Source of the DNA: Bacteroidota bacterium | GTDB lineage: Bacteria; Bacteroidota; Bacteroidia; Chitinophagales; Chitinophagaceae | NCBI GenBank assembly: GCA_016183765.1 | Contig: JACPEA010000012.1 | Coordinates: 1-64,000 of the forward strand | Length of the DNA stretch: 64,000 bases | Direction of reading: 5' to 3' | Part shown: positions 16,856 to 26,157 of the stretch, piece by piece | Numbering within the stretch: the first letter of the stretch is position 1 | Layout of the letters: each line of letters begins with the position of its first letter | Notes under the pieces: model-generated | What the model was told of the DNA's origin: nothing | Database searches by the model: none | What the model saw: only the letters and a program-made list of their open reading frames with translations | Made by a program: the position numbers and the translations under genes

Positions 16856-17881
16856 TTAAAAACGCACTGTTGGACAACGCACCGATCTTCCGGCGCTGGA
16901 AGGGAATATCCCGGTTTTCACGATGGAGAGTTCATAGGCGCCCCGGGTGCCATTCAGGCTGCTGAGGCTGGATACCGTTGCATCGTAATTGATGGTGAAC
17001 CGGAGATCATTCACCTGGTAACCCAACATCGGGATCAGTGCATCCTTGTTACGGTAATACAGACCAATGATGAATTGGGAAAGTCCATCGCCGGTAAGGT
17101 CGCGGTTGGCATTGAAGCCCACAACGGTCTCCCAGCTATTGCCCATTTTACTGACATATACATTCGGGTTCACGATCCACACATCCTGTATCTTGATGCT
17201 GCTGTTCAGGAAAGCCGTATACCTTCTTTGCACGCGGTTATCCGATACTGTGGCATCAAAAAAACTTTCCCGCGGGTGGTTGATGTGCATCACGCTCAGC
17301 CCGGCATTGAAATATACATTCTCAGAAGCAAAATAGGCATAGTTGATGCCCACCTGCAGGTCCAGGTAATTGACTTTGTTATAAGCAAAAGGTTCGTTTG
17401 GCGGAATGGTGACATCAAAGAAACTTCCGTTCCACTGGTTATCAAAAGTGAGTTTGGAGAGATCGATGCGTTTGGATACATACCCCAGTGAAAAACCACC
17501 ACTCAGCAAACTGTTATAACCCAGCATCTGGTGATAGGCAACACTGGCAAAACCGCCTGTGGAAGACAAGCTACCGCTACCCGCCACATCTTTTAGAATA
17601 GAACCGCCCACACCGAGCCAGCCATTCTCAAAACGATCGGTAAATAATTTGGTATCCGCCCATACACTCATGGTACGATAGGGATTACCGCCTACGCTGG
17701 CCCACTGGTTCCGGTAATTACCCCCTACCCTGAAATCGTAATCCGGGTTAAAACCGGTGTTGGCAGGATTCACCAGCATGGGCGTATTGAAGTACTGTGA
17801 AAAATGCAGATCCTGTGCATCTCCTGTCCCTGCCAGCAGCAAGGGTATCAGCGCCATTAGTATTTTCTTTCTCACCTGCAT
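16856..17881 (-). CDS. PorP/SprF-family type IX secretion membrane protein
   Basis: PorP/SprF proteins are 14-strand-like outer-membrane barrels that attach type B-sorted adhesins to the cell surface. The ATG at 17881 is chosen because it gives a signal peptide (MALIPLLLAGTGDAQ) followed by the family opening DLHFSQYFNTPMLVNPANTGF; the longer ORF start lies inside the upstream gene. The result is 341 residues, the normal length. It starts four bases after the stop of the 1228-residue sorted protein, the same pairing as sprB-sprF. Glycine-rich beta strands run throughout. Confidence 0.92.
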   Translation of the reverse strand: MQVRKKILMALIPLLLAGTGDAQDLHFSQYFNTPMLVNPANTGFNPDYDFRVGGNYRNQWASVGGNPYRTMSVWADTKLFTDRFENGWLGVGGSILKDVAGSGSLSSTGGFASVAYHQMLGYNSLLSGGFSLGYVSKRIDLSKLTFDNQWNGSFFDVTIPPNEPFAYNKVNYLDLQVGINYAYFASENVYFNAGLSVMHINHPRESFFDATVSDNRVQRRYTAFLNSSIKIQDVWIVNPNVYVSKMGNSWETVVGFNANRDLTGDGLSQFIIGLYYRNKDALIPMLGYQVNDLRFTINYDATVSSLSSLNGTRGAYELSIVKTGIFPSSAGRSVRCPTVRF

Positions 17882-17885
17882 AATC

Positions 17886-20800
17886 TTATCGCAATAATGT
17901 GATATCTCCTTTTTTCGTTGTCCGCTCCTTACTGCTGAACTCCACCACCAGGGTATAATGATACACATCCTGTGGCTGTATCTTTCCCTGATAAGTGCCA
18001 TCCCAGCCTTCATACGGATCCGTTCCTTTATAGACCACCGCTCCCCAGCGGTTATAGATGGTCCAGGTCATCCGTTCGATACCGTATCCCCGCACATAGA
18101 TCTTATCGTTCCGTCCGTCGCCATTCGGCGAAAAAGCATTGGGCACATCCAGCAAACTGTTGATGGTAACGGATATGGGCTGGCAGGTGGTATCGCTGCA
18201 TCCTGTGTTGTTGTAAGCAACCAGGCAGGTATTATAGGTTCCCGATGCGTTGAACAGGTGCCGCACTGTTGTATCGTTACTGATCGTGAACAAAGTATCG
18301 CCATCTCCAAACAGCCATTTATAACTGTTTGCCCCCACTGCCGCATTCAGGAATGTGACCGCTGTATTGGGCTCTGTTGGATTGGGGGTATACGTGAATG
18401 AAGAAGTGGGATTAGGGTTGACAGTTATCGTAAAATAAGCTGAGGTATCCGTTTGGTTACAGGTATTCGGATCATTGGCAATCAACCTCACCCGGTATAC
18501 CCCAATTCGGGTATATACATGCTGCGGTTCGTGTTCGGCAGAGGTAGTACCATCACCAAAATCCCAGATAAAATCACTGCCGCCCAACGAAGTATTATCG
18601 AACAATGCCGTATAAGGAACACAACCATTGGCCGGTGTGGTGAACTGCGCTTTTACATTGGTAGAGATCCGTATGCGTAAGGTGATACTGTCAGGAGCAT
18701 TACAATAATTGGTATCGATCAATACCAGGCGCACGTTGTAGGTGCCTGCCGCGGCATAGGTATGGGTCACTTTTCCCAGGCCGGCCAGTTGTGTGGTGCC
18801 ATCGCCAAAATCCCAGCGGAAACTGGTATTGGTGAATGGTTTATTAGCCACTGAATTATTGGTGAACTCATAGGCCAGCAAGGTACAGGGCGGCAGTTTT
18901 ACGGCGGTCATTTTCAGTGCAGCCTCGTCATCACGCACCCGCATGGTAACATAGGCCGTGTCGGAAATATTACAACTGGTCGAATCCACCGATATCAGGC
19001 GTACCCGGTACATACCGATGGTGTTGAAAGTATGTGTAACCGTTGGTGCGGTAGTGGTATCAGGCATACCGCCATCGTTAAAATCCCAGATATATTTTTT
19101 TCCCATGGCAACCGTATCTGTGAAGACCACGGTCATGGGCACGCAACCCGAAGTATCACGAGGCACTCCGTTGATAGAAGCCTGTATTCCGGCACCGATA
19201 CCCGCCAGGTTGAACGCAATTTTCACTGCGGCCAGGTTACAGCCCCGCGAGCCATTGTAGGGCGACCATACACCTGGTGTGGTCGGAAACCTGGGTTTTA
19301 TAAAATTATCACAATTGGCGCACATGGCCTGGTAGATGACCCCGTTCCTGTCGAAGCGGCTGGTACCACCATCGACATGCTCTCCAAAACCACCTGTTTG
19401 ACCGAAAAAACTTCCATACAACTGCGATGCAGCATCTTTCTCCAACACAAAAAAGTAAAAATCACTGTTGTCTGTCGTTTTCTGGTATGCTTCCCGCCCG
19501 GGGCCTGTTGTTATGGGAAGTCCATTGGTTCCGGCACTGGGATAAGTGGCGTCAGTATTTACAGAGCCTCCCCAGCCGGAATAATATACGTTCTCGCACC
19601 TGTCCACCAGGAAGGCAGTAGGCGATAAATTAGGATTGGCACTGCCTGAACCAAACACGGTGGAATACACATAATCGGACAGATCGGGCTTTAGTTTGGC
19701 GATGAATTGTTTTCCATTGGTCTGGCTGAAAGCTGCGTTGATCACGGGCCAGGTACCGGTGGTAGTTCCAGCTATATACGGAAAACCGAATCGGTCGAAC
19801 TGGATACCATAAATCATATCAACACCCGAAGTACCAAAAAAACCAGTTCTTACCGGGACACCGTTGCTGGTATATTCGGCTACAAAACCATCACTTAATC
19901 CACCCTGATAGGTTGGATATTTGGTCCCGGTCTTATCACCCGGGAAATTGCTGCTGGCTGTAGCGCCCGCCACAAAAATATTGTTGGTAAAAGGATGGAT
20001 GGCCAGTACAAATGCCGCATCATCATCGTTGCCGCCAACGATCACACTGAACAGGACCTGTCCCAGGTCTGGCGTCAGTTTTAATATAACTGCATCCTGC
20101 GCACGGTTCTTGGCATTGACACCGCCCAAGCCGGTTTGTACAGAAACAGCAGTGACCGGAAAGTCGGGCGACTGCGTACAGGAAACAAACAAAATATTAC
20201 CGGCATTGTCCAGGATCACTTCACTTCGGGCATCATCGCCATAGTTTCTATTGATCGACTCTACACCCCGTGGTGTAGAATATTTGGACCGGATATTGAC
20301 ACCGTCGTCTCCCTGTCCTCCGATCCTGACCGAACCGATCAGTCCTGTTCCGGTTGCATTCAATTTGGTAACAACTATATCCCATCCGCCACCCAGCGGG
20401 CCATAGGTCTTTAAAGCGCCCTGCACAGGATAGTCGGTAGAACTGGTTCTACCGGCGATCACCAGGTTACCAGCCCCATCCACCACCATACTGTGTGGCT
20501 GCTCATTACCTTTAGTACCTCCAAGATAAGTCGCATACAACCGCCTTGAGCCCGTAGGATCGAATTTCATGATCGCAATATCAAAACCACCTTGTTCACC
20601 TGTTTGAGAATCCCCCCCCTGGTAGGTCTGCTGAAAAGCCCCGTTACTTACCGGGAATGTTCCCCCGCTACCAAACACAATACCGCCGGCATAAAAATTA
20701 CCACTGGCATCATAGGTAGCCGTATAACCCCAGTTACTCGGTACACTTCCGGTGAAAGTGGAGAATACTACCGAGGGATCTATCACCATCGTAGCCGAGG

Positions 20801-21572
20801 GTGAATACCCTGCACCCAGTTTGAACTGAACGATATTGCCTTTCACATCATAACTGCAGGGGATTTCTTTGCGACTGTTATCGATCAGCTGATACGTGTA
20901 TGGCGCCATTTCCTGCACCAGTTCCACAGAGGTTTTGATCTGCAGTGCCCGGTCTTTTACCCGCAGGTTCTCGGCTCCGTCGAAATACATGGCGATACTG
21001 GCAGGGTTTCCGCCGGGATGCACGATGATATCATACTTCAATACCCCATTGGCGGTATAGTAACGCACATCGATATTGGGATACACATTTTTGTAGGTAA
21101 GCGCCTGGTAGGTCTTACAGTTACTGGCCCATTTGGAGGGATCGTTACCGATAAGATAATTGGTATAGGTTTCCAGCGGTTTGTCAGGCACGATCTCGGG
21201 AGCGGGATTGGCATGCAGGAAACGCATTTCATAGGCATGCCCGCGTAATGGCTGGGAAACAGGGTCCTGCTCAGATGGCAAAGGCAACGGTTTTTCCAAT
21301 GAATTCTTTACACCGAGCGTTGCTTGTTCCGGTTTTACCCCATGTTTGTGAACCGATTCACCGATACGGGTAAGGTCTTCCTTGTTATATAACACCACGC
21401 GGTAGCCGTTATCCTGCAGTAAAAAAGCTCCCGTACTCATCTCGCCTTTGAAACGGATCTGCTTGTCCCATTGCCCTTTATTCTCGATAAATTCAAGGTT
21501 GTTTTGGGAAAAGGTATTTGCAGCTACCAGCAGCAATATCAGTATGCTTCCTATCGTCTTCAGTATAGCCAA
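17886..21572 (-). CDS. giant secreted surface protein with SBBP-like repeats, PKD domains and type B T9SS sorting domain
   Basis: The 1228-residue protein has a signal peptide (LLVAANTFSQ) and an N-terminal domain opening FIENKGQWDKQIRFKG, seen at the head of many gliding-associated proteins. About 270-700 holds beta-propeller (SBBP-like) repeats such as YLGGTKGNEQPHSMVVDGAG. About 770-1130 holds four or so PKD domains, each with a WDFGDGTT-type core. The C-terminus starts VPNAFSPNGDGRNDKIYV and ends GDITLLR, the CHU_C type B sorting signal. It should leave the cell by the type IX system and be held on the surface by the SprF-like protein encoded next. A role in adhesion or gliding is inferred. 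Confidence 0.93.
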   Translation of the reverse strand: MAILKTIGSILILLLVAANTFSQNNLEFIENKGQWDKQIRFKGEMSTGAFLLQDNGYRVVLYNKEDLTRIGESVHKHGVKPEQATLGVKNSLEKPLPLPSEQDPVSQPLRGHAYEMRFLHANPAPEIVPDKPLETYTNYLIGNDPSKWASNCKTYQALTYKNVYPNIDVRYYTANGVLKYDIIVHPGGNPASIAMYFDGAENLRVKDRALQIKTSVELVQEMAPYTYQLIDNSRKEIPCSYDVKGNIVQFKLGAGYSPSATMVIDPSVVFSTFTGSVPSNWGYTATYDASGNFYAGGIVFGSGGTFPVSNGAFQQTYQGGDSQTGEQGGFDIAIMKFDPTGSRRLYATYLGGTKGNEQPHSMVVDGAGNLVIAGRTSSTDYPVQGALKTYGPLGGGWDIVVTKLNATGTGLIGSVRIGGQGDDGVNIRSKYSTPRGVESINRNYGDDARSEVILDNAGNILFVSCTQSPDFPVTAVSVQTGLGGVNAKNRAQDAVILKLTPDLGQVLFSVIVGGNDDDAAFVLAIHPFTNNIFVAGATASSNFPGDKTGTKYPTYQGGLSDGFVAEYTSNGVPVRTGFFGTSGVDMIYGIQFDRFGFPYIAGTTTGTWPVINAAFSQTNGKQFIAKLKPDLSDYVYSTVFGSGSANPNLSPTAFLVDRCENVYYSGWGGSVNTDATYPSAGTNGLPITTGPGREAYQKTTDNSDFYFFVLEKDAASQLYGSFFGQTGGFGEHVDGGTSRFDRNGVIYQAMCANCDNFIKPRFPTTPGVWSPYNGSRGCNLAAVKIAFNLAGIGAGIQASINGVPRDTSGCVPMTVVFTDTVAMGKKYIWDFNDGGMPDTTTAPTVTHTFNTIGMYRVRLISVDSTSCNISDTAYVTMRVRDDEAALKMTAVKLPPCTLLAYEFTNNSVANKPFTNTSFRWDFGDGTTQLAGLGKVTHTYAAAGTYNVRLVLIDTNYCNAPDSITLRIRISTNVKAQFTTPANGCVPYTALFDNTSLGGSDFIWDFGDGTTSAEHEPQHVYTRIGVYRVRLIANDPNTCNQTDTSAYFTITVNPNPTSSFTYTPNPTEPNTAVTFLNAAVGANSYKWLFGDGDTLFTISNDTTVRHLFNASGTYNTCLVAYNNTGCSDTTCQPISVTINSLLDVPNAFSPNGDGRNDKIYVRGYGIERMTWTIYNRWGAVVYKGTDPYEGWDGTYQGKIQPQDVYHYTLVVEFSSKERTTKKGDITLLR

Positions 21573-21658
21573 ACTATTTTTTTAAAAGTTACGATTTATA
21601 TACGTCCGGTGCAATGATAAAGTTCAAAATTTCAGATTGTTAGGATAGTTTTAAGAAT

Positions 21659-21826
21659 CGTGAGCCGTGAATCGTCAGTCGTGAGTGGTGAGTGGTGAGT
21701 TGGCAATAGTGAAAGGGCAATGGTCAATTGTCAATAGGGGCCACCCATTCACAATTCACAATTCACAATTGCCAATTCACAATTCACTCCCTACTCCCTA
21801 CTCCCTACTCACCACTCACGATATCT
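21659..21826. repeat. word array 3' of recG
   Basis: The left half reads CGTGAATCGTCAGTCGTGAG and GTGGTGAG words. The right half reads their complements (CACAATTCACAATT, CTACTCCCTACTC, CACCACTCAC). The recG stop codon TGA is part of the array. The words match those after gltA, pckA, rpoZ and the sugar symporter gene. Confidence 0.8.
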
Positions 21827-23927
21827 TCCCCCACCCGTGTTTCCGTTTCTGCGACTGCAGGAAGTTCTTTAACGGCAAATTCTTTGCCATGGTCAGCTCC
21901 ACATCCTCTTCCACCAGTTTTTCCGCTTCTGCCCGGGCCAGTTCCAGTAATTCCTTGTCGTTCACGATACTTGCGATCTTAAAATTGAGCGCTCCGCTCT
22001 GGCGGGTACCCTCAATATCGCCAGGACCCCGGATCTCGAGGTCCTTTTCGGCTATCCGGAACCCATCATTGGTAGCGCACATAGTCTTGATACGTTCGCG
22101 GGCCTCTTTGCTTGCTGAACTACCCGTTAATAAAATGCAAAAACTTTTTTCACTGCCCCGGCCCACCCTTCCGCGCAGCTGGTGCAATTGAGACAGGCCG
22201 AATTTTTCGGCGCTTTCGATCACCATCACCGTGGCATTGGGTACATTCACGCCCACTTCTATCACCGTAGTGCTCACCATGATCTGCGTATCGCCTTTTA
22301 CAAAACGCTGCATATTGGTCTCCTTCTGTTCGGCAGGTTGCCGGCCATGCACCATGCTGATATGGAATTTGGGTTCCGGAAAAAAACTTTTTACCTGTTC
22401 ATATCCCTGCATCAGGTCCTCATAACTCAGTTTCTCACTTTCCTCGATCAGGGGATAGATAAAGTATGCCTGCCGTCCCTTATCGATCTCAGATCGCACA
22501 AAATCCATCACATTGGCCCTGGCAGTTTCGTTACGGTGAACCGTAGTGACCGGTTGCCTGCCGGGTGGCAGCTCGTCCATGATGCTGTAGTCCAGGTCGC
22601 CATAGGCCGTCATGGCCAGCGTGCGGGGAATGGGGGTTGCCGTCATCACCAGTACATGCGGCGGTACAGCCGCTTTCTCCCATAGTTTGGCCCGCTGCGC
22701 CACCCCGAAACGGTGCTGTTCATCCACGATCACCAGTCCCAGGTTACGGAACTGTACCGCATCTTCTATCACAGCATGGGTGCCCACCACAAAATGGATC
22801 GTATCCTCCAGCAACCCTTTCAGAATACGTTTCCTTTCCGCCGACCGGGTACTGCCGGTAAGCAGGGCAATTTCAACGGGCATTTCTTTCAGGAGTTCAC
22901 TCAATCCGGTATAATGCTGCTGGGCCAGTATTTCTGTGGGTGCCATCAAACAGCTCTGGTAACCGTTATCTGCTGCCAGCAACATACTCAGTAGTGCCAC
23001 AATGGTCTTGCCACTGCCCACATCGCCCTGTAACAGACGGTTCATCTGGTGCCCCTTACCGGTATCCGTTCTGATCTCTCGCAACACCCTTTTCTGGGCG
23101 CCGGTCAAAGTAAATGGCAGGTAGTTGGCATAGAGCGTATTAAAATAATCACCCACTTTCTCAAACACCACCCCTTTACTGGCATGATGCCGTTGCAGCC
23201 GAACCAGGTTAAGTCTTACCTGCGCAATAAAGAGTTCTTCGAACTTCAGCCGTTTCATCGCTGCATCGGCCAAAGCCGGTGAGCCTGGGAAATGTATGTT
23301 GCGATAGGCTTCAAAACGGCTCATCAGTTGCAGCTTCTCAAGTATCTCCTGCGGGATATTTTCCGGCAGGTCTTTGGGTTGCAGCAGGCTAATGAGCGTA
23401 TAAGTGAGTTTGCCCAGCTGTCTTCCATTAAAGCTTCTTGCCTTCAGTTTTTCGGTAGTGGGGTACACCGGCTCCAGAAAGGCTTTACCACCCGCTTTGG
23501 CCGCCACATAGGGCTCTATTTCCGGGTGCACGATCTGGGGTTTGCCGTTAAAGAAACCTGTTTTGCCAAACACCAGGTAATCACTGCCTACATGCAAACC
23601 TTTCACCACCCAGTTGATGCCCTGGAACCAGGTCAGTTCCAGTATGCCCGATGCATCACGCAATTGGGCCACCAGGCGTTTGCCCCTTCCTGCCCCCATC
23701 GTTTCATAACTGATGAGTGTACCTGCCACCTGCGCATATTCTGTCTGCGGCGTGATCTCGCGGATACGGCTGACCTTGGTCTTATCAATATGCCGGTTGG
23801 GAAAATGATCCAGCAGGTCGCCGAATGTGAAGATCTCCAGTTCTTTCTTCAACAGGTCTGCACGCAAAGGCCCCACCCCTTTCAGGTATTCGATGGGAGA
23901 GGTTAATATGGTGGCGATCTCGGTCAA
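21816..23927 (-). CDS. recG: ATP-dependent DNA helicase RecG
   Basis: RecG regresses stalled forks and processes Holliday junctions. The 703-residue protein has the N-terminal wedge domain (TSPIEYLKGVGPLRADLL onward) and superfamily 2 helicase motifs: LLQGDVGSGKT (Walker A), IVDEQHRFG (DExH-type Walker B), VMTATPIPRTL, and motif VI QLRGRVGRG. The start is TTG at 23927; an in-frame TGA lies three codons upstream and no ATG precedes the conserved block. The C-terminal codons and stop run into a word array. It diverges from trpS. Confidence 0.95.
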   Translation of the reverse strand: MTEIATILTSPIEYLKGVGPLRADLLKKELEIFTFGDLLDHFPNRHIDKTKVSRIREITPQTEYAQVAGTLISYETMGAGRGKRLVAQLRDASGILELTWFQGINWVVKGLHVGSDYLVFGKTGFFNGKPQIVHPEIEPYVAAKAGGKAFLEPVYPTTEKLKARSFNGRQLGKLTYTLISLLQPKDLPENIPQEILEKLQLMSRFEAYRNIHFPGSPALADAAMKRLKFEELFIAQVRLNLVRLQRHHASKGVVFEKVGDYFNTLYANYLPFTLTGAQKRVLREIRTDTGKGHQMNRLLQGDVGSGKTIVALLSMLLAADNGYQSCLMAPTEILAQQHYTGLSELLKEMPVEIALLTGSTRSAERKRILKGLLEDTIHFVVGTHAVIEDAVQFRNLGLVIVDEQHRFGVAQRAKLWEKAAVPPHVLVMTATPIPRTLAMTAYGDLDYSIMDELPPGRQPVTTVHRNETARANVMDFVRSEIDKGRQAYFIYPLIEESEKLSYEDLMQGYEQVKSFFPEPKFHISMVHGRQPAEQKETNMQRFVKGDTQIMVSTTVIEVGVNVPNATVMVIESAEKFGLSQLHQLRGRVGRGSEKSFCILLTGSSASKEARERIKTMCATNDGFRIAEKDLEIRGPGDIEGTRQSGALNFKIASIVNDKELLELARAEAEKLVEEDVELTMAKNLPLKNFLQSQKRKHGWGKIS

Positions 23928-24040
23928 GAAAAATCAGTGGATTGCGGATCAAAGAAGCAATTAGCCAAAGCATCCGTGAATCGGTACAAATATCCTTACA
24001 CAAATTCATATTCTGCATTTATCGCATACACTTCCTGAAA

Positions 24041-24149
24041 AACGCCTTTCCTGAAATGGGACCCCTGTTCACAGCGGGATTTCAGCCATCCCTGGCGTTC
24101 AGACCATTGACTGGCGGATCCAGATGCAAGCAAGATCTGGTATCCGCCA
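24041..24149. other. two adjacent stem structures between recG and trpS
   Basis: The first spans 24041-24099: outer arms AACGCC/GGCGTT, inner arms CTGAAAT/ATTTCAG and a CCC/GGG top. The second spans 24112-24149: TGGCGGAT-CCAGAT against ATCTGG-TATCCGCCA with one bulge and a nine-base loop. Neither has a T-run typical of a terminator. They fill the divergent gap and could be a dispersed element or a structured leader. Confidence 0.5.
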
Positions 24150-24203
24150 ATCCGTTCCCCTAAAAAAAAGCATGCCCGTTCACCATTCCCCATGCACTAA
24201 TAT

Positions 24204-24211
24204 TATCTTCG
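24204..24211 (+). promoter_or_regulatory. -7-like box TATCTTCG of trpS
   Basis: TATCTTCG differs from TAnnTTTG at one base and ends five bases before the trpS ATG. The same placement is seen before tgt, the glycosyltransferase, the O-methyltransferase and the RlmI-type gene. Confidence 0.45.
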
Positions 24212-24216
24212 CACCT

Positions 24217-25227
24217 ATGGAAAAAGAGGTTGTTTTAAGCGGCATTCGCCCCACCGGGTTCCTGCACCTGGGTAATTATTTCGGGGCCATGCGCAATTAT
24301 GTGCGGATGCAGGATGATTATAACTGTTACTTTTTTGTGGCTAACTGGCATAGTCTTACCACCCACCCCGATACCAGGGAACTGCAGAGTAGTGTACACC
24401 GGGTGATCGCTGAAAATATTGCCTGCGGACTGGATCCTGAAAAAGTGTCGCTTTACATTCAAAGCGATGTTCCGGAAATAGCCGAACTATACCTGTACCT
24501 GAATATGCTGGCTTACAAAGGGGAGCTGGAAAAGACCGTGACCTTTAAAGAGAAAGTCCGCCTGCAACCAGAGAATGTGAACGCGGGATTGCTCACTTAC
24601 CCGGTTTTGATGGCTTCAGACATATTGATCCACCGCGCCCTGAAAGTACCGGTTGGCAAAGACCAGGAACAACACCTGGAAATGGCCCGGAATTTTGCCG
24701 AACGCTTTAATTACCGTTATGGAGAAGTATTCCCCATGCCCTATGCCTTTAATTTTGGCGGCGACCTGGTACGCATCATGGGACTTGACGGCAATGGTAA
24801 AATGAGCAAGAGCGAGAACCAGCTGGCCACCCTGTACCTGGCAGATGACGATGAGAGCATCCGTAAAAAGATCATGAAAGCAAAGACCGACCAGGGGCCG
24901 GCTGAACCCAATGCTGTGAAACCGGATTATATCGAGAACCTGTTCACGTTGATGCGGCTGGTAAGCGGTCCGGACACCGTGAAAAAATTCGAGGACGACT
25001 TCAATGCCAGCAGCAGCGGTAACTGCGTGATCCGTTACGGCGATATGAAAAAACAGCTGGCGGAAGATATGGCAGGTTTCATCAAACCTATCCGCGAAAA
25101 AGCGGCTGATATCCAGAACAACAAGGAACTGCTGGGCAGGATCATCCGGCAGGGCGCCGATAAAGCCAGGGCCAGCGCCTCAGAAACGCTGAAGCTGGTA
25201 AGACAGGCGGTTGGGATGAATTACTGA
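24217..25227 (+). CDS. trpS: tryptophanyl-tRNA synthetase
   Basis: This class I synthetase charges tRNA-Trp. The ATG at 24217 is preferred: it gives 336 residues, the usual length, starting MEKEVVLSGIRPTG, and has a promoter-like box just upstream, whereas the longer ORF reads through noncoding sequence. The HIGH-like signature is HLGNYFG, and the KMSKS loop is GKMSKSEN. The Trp-binding region and C-terminal helices (ASETLKLVRQAVG) look complete. It diverges from recG. Confidence 0.95.
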   Translation: MEKEVVLSGIRPTGFLHLGNYFGAMRNYVRMQDDYNCYFFVANWHSLTTHPDTRELQSSVHRVIAENIACGLDPEKVSLYIQSDVPEIAELYLYLNMLAYKGELEKTVTFKEKVRLQPENVNAGLLTYPVLMASDILIHRALKVPVGKDQEQHLEMARNFAERFNYRYGEVFPMPYAFNFGGDLVRIMGLDGNGKMSKSENQLATLYLADDDESIRKKIMKAKTDQGPAEPNAVKPDYIENLFTLMRLVSGPDTVKKFEDDFNASSSGNCVIRYGDMKKQLAEDMAGFIKPIREKAADIQNNKELLGRIIRQGADKARASASETLKLVRQAVGMNY

Positions 25228-25231
25228 GGGG

Positions 25232-25420
25232 GCGGAGGCTGGATACTGGAGGCTGGATACTCATAGCTCGCAGATCAAAGCCAATACGCCAATACGCCTT
25301 ACTGGATGCTGGATACTGGTTACTGGAGGCTGGTTACTCATAGCTCGCAGATCAAAGCCAATGCGCTAATGCGCCAATACGCTAACACGCCTTACTGGAT
25401 ACTGAATGCAGGCTGGGGGG
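25232..25420. repeat. word array 3' of trpS
   Basis: Words CTGGATACTGGAGG, CCAATACGCC and ACTCATAGCTCGCAGATCAA recur. A 27-bp unit is duplicated exactly at 25259-25285 and 25336-25362. The array begins five bases after the trpS stop. It shares the 14-mer CTCATAGCTCGCAG with the array after rpsA. Confidence 0.75.
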
Positions 25421-25479
25421 AGTAAAAAAATATTTTTATTATCGCATAGTTCATATGCGTATTTCGTACTTTCATTTTT

Positions 25480-26115
25480 ATGGCAAAGGCAAAAAAACCA
25501 AAACACATTGCAGTGGCCGGCAATATCGGCGCGGGAAAGACTACGTTAACGGAAATGCTGAGCAAACATTACCGTTGGATTCCCCAGTTCGAAGATGTGG
25601 ACCATAACCCCTACCTCATGGATTTTTATGAGGATATGCCCCGCTGGAGTTTTAACCTGCAGATCTTCTTCCTGAACAGCCGCCTGAACCAGTTGCTTGA
25701 AATCCATCATGGAACCGAGACCGTGATACAGGACCGCACCATTTACGAGGATGCTAACATATTTGCTCCCAACCTGCACGAAATGGGTTTGATGAGCAAG
25801 CGGGATTTTGATAATTACTACCTTTTTTTCCAGACCCTGAAAAGCATGGTGCAGCCGCCAGACCTGCTGATCTACCTGAAAGCCTCTGTACCCACCCTGG
25901 TGGCCCAGATACAGAAACGCGGACGGGAATATGAAGAGAATATCCGCCTGGATTACCTGAAGCGGCTGAACGAGTATTACAATAAATGGATCGACAGCTA
26001 CAAAGAAGGTCCCTTACTCATCATTGATTGCGACAAGAATAAATTTGCCGAAACAGATGAACATTTCGGGGATATTATCAGTAAAGTGGACAGTACATTG
26101 TTTGGTCTATTCTAA
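25480..26115 (+). CDS. deoxynucleoside kinase (dNK/dGK family)
   Basis: This enzyme phosphorylates deoxynucleosides to monophosphates in the salvage pathway. The 211-residue protein has the P-loop GNIGAGKT at 14-21, the DR motif QDRTIYEDANIF near 87 and a lid RGREYEENI near 147. These are the three signatures of the deoxyadenosine/deoxyguanosine kinase family. The exact base preference cannot be read by eye. It is monocistronic and followed by the MITE-like element. Confidence 0.93.
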   Translation: MAKAKKPKHIAVAGNIGAGKTTLTEMLSKHYRWIPQFEDVDHNPYLMDFYEDMPRWSFNLQIFFLNSRLNQLLEIHHGTETVIQDRTIYEDANIFAPNLHEMGLMSKRDFDNYYLFFQTLKSMVQPPDLLIYLKASVPTLVAQIQKRGREYEENIRLDYLKRLNEYYNKWIDSYKEGPLLIIDCDKNKFAETDEHFGDIISKVDSTLFGLF

Positions 26116-26157
26116 ACAGATCGGTCCCGATCCCTGACTTCATCATCTCTTACCATA

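Noticed and set aside
23292-23906. 204-residue ORF antisense to recG
   Set aside because: Shadow frame; the recG reading is certain from helicase motifs.
25259-25362. Exact 27-bp direct repeat that could suggest a CRISPR array
   Set aside because: Only two copies, the spacer itself is made of related words, and no cas genes are present.
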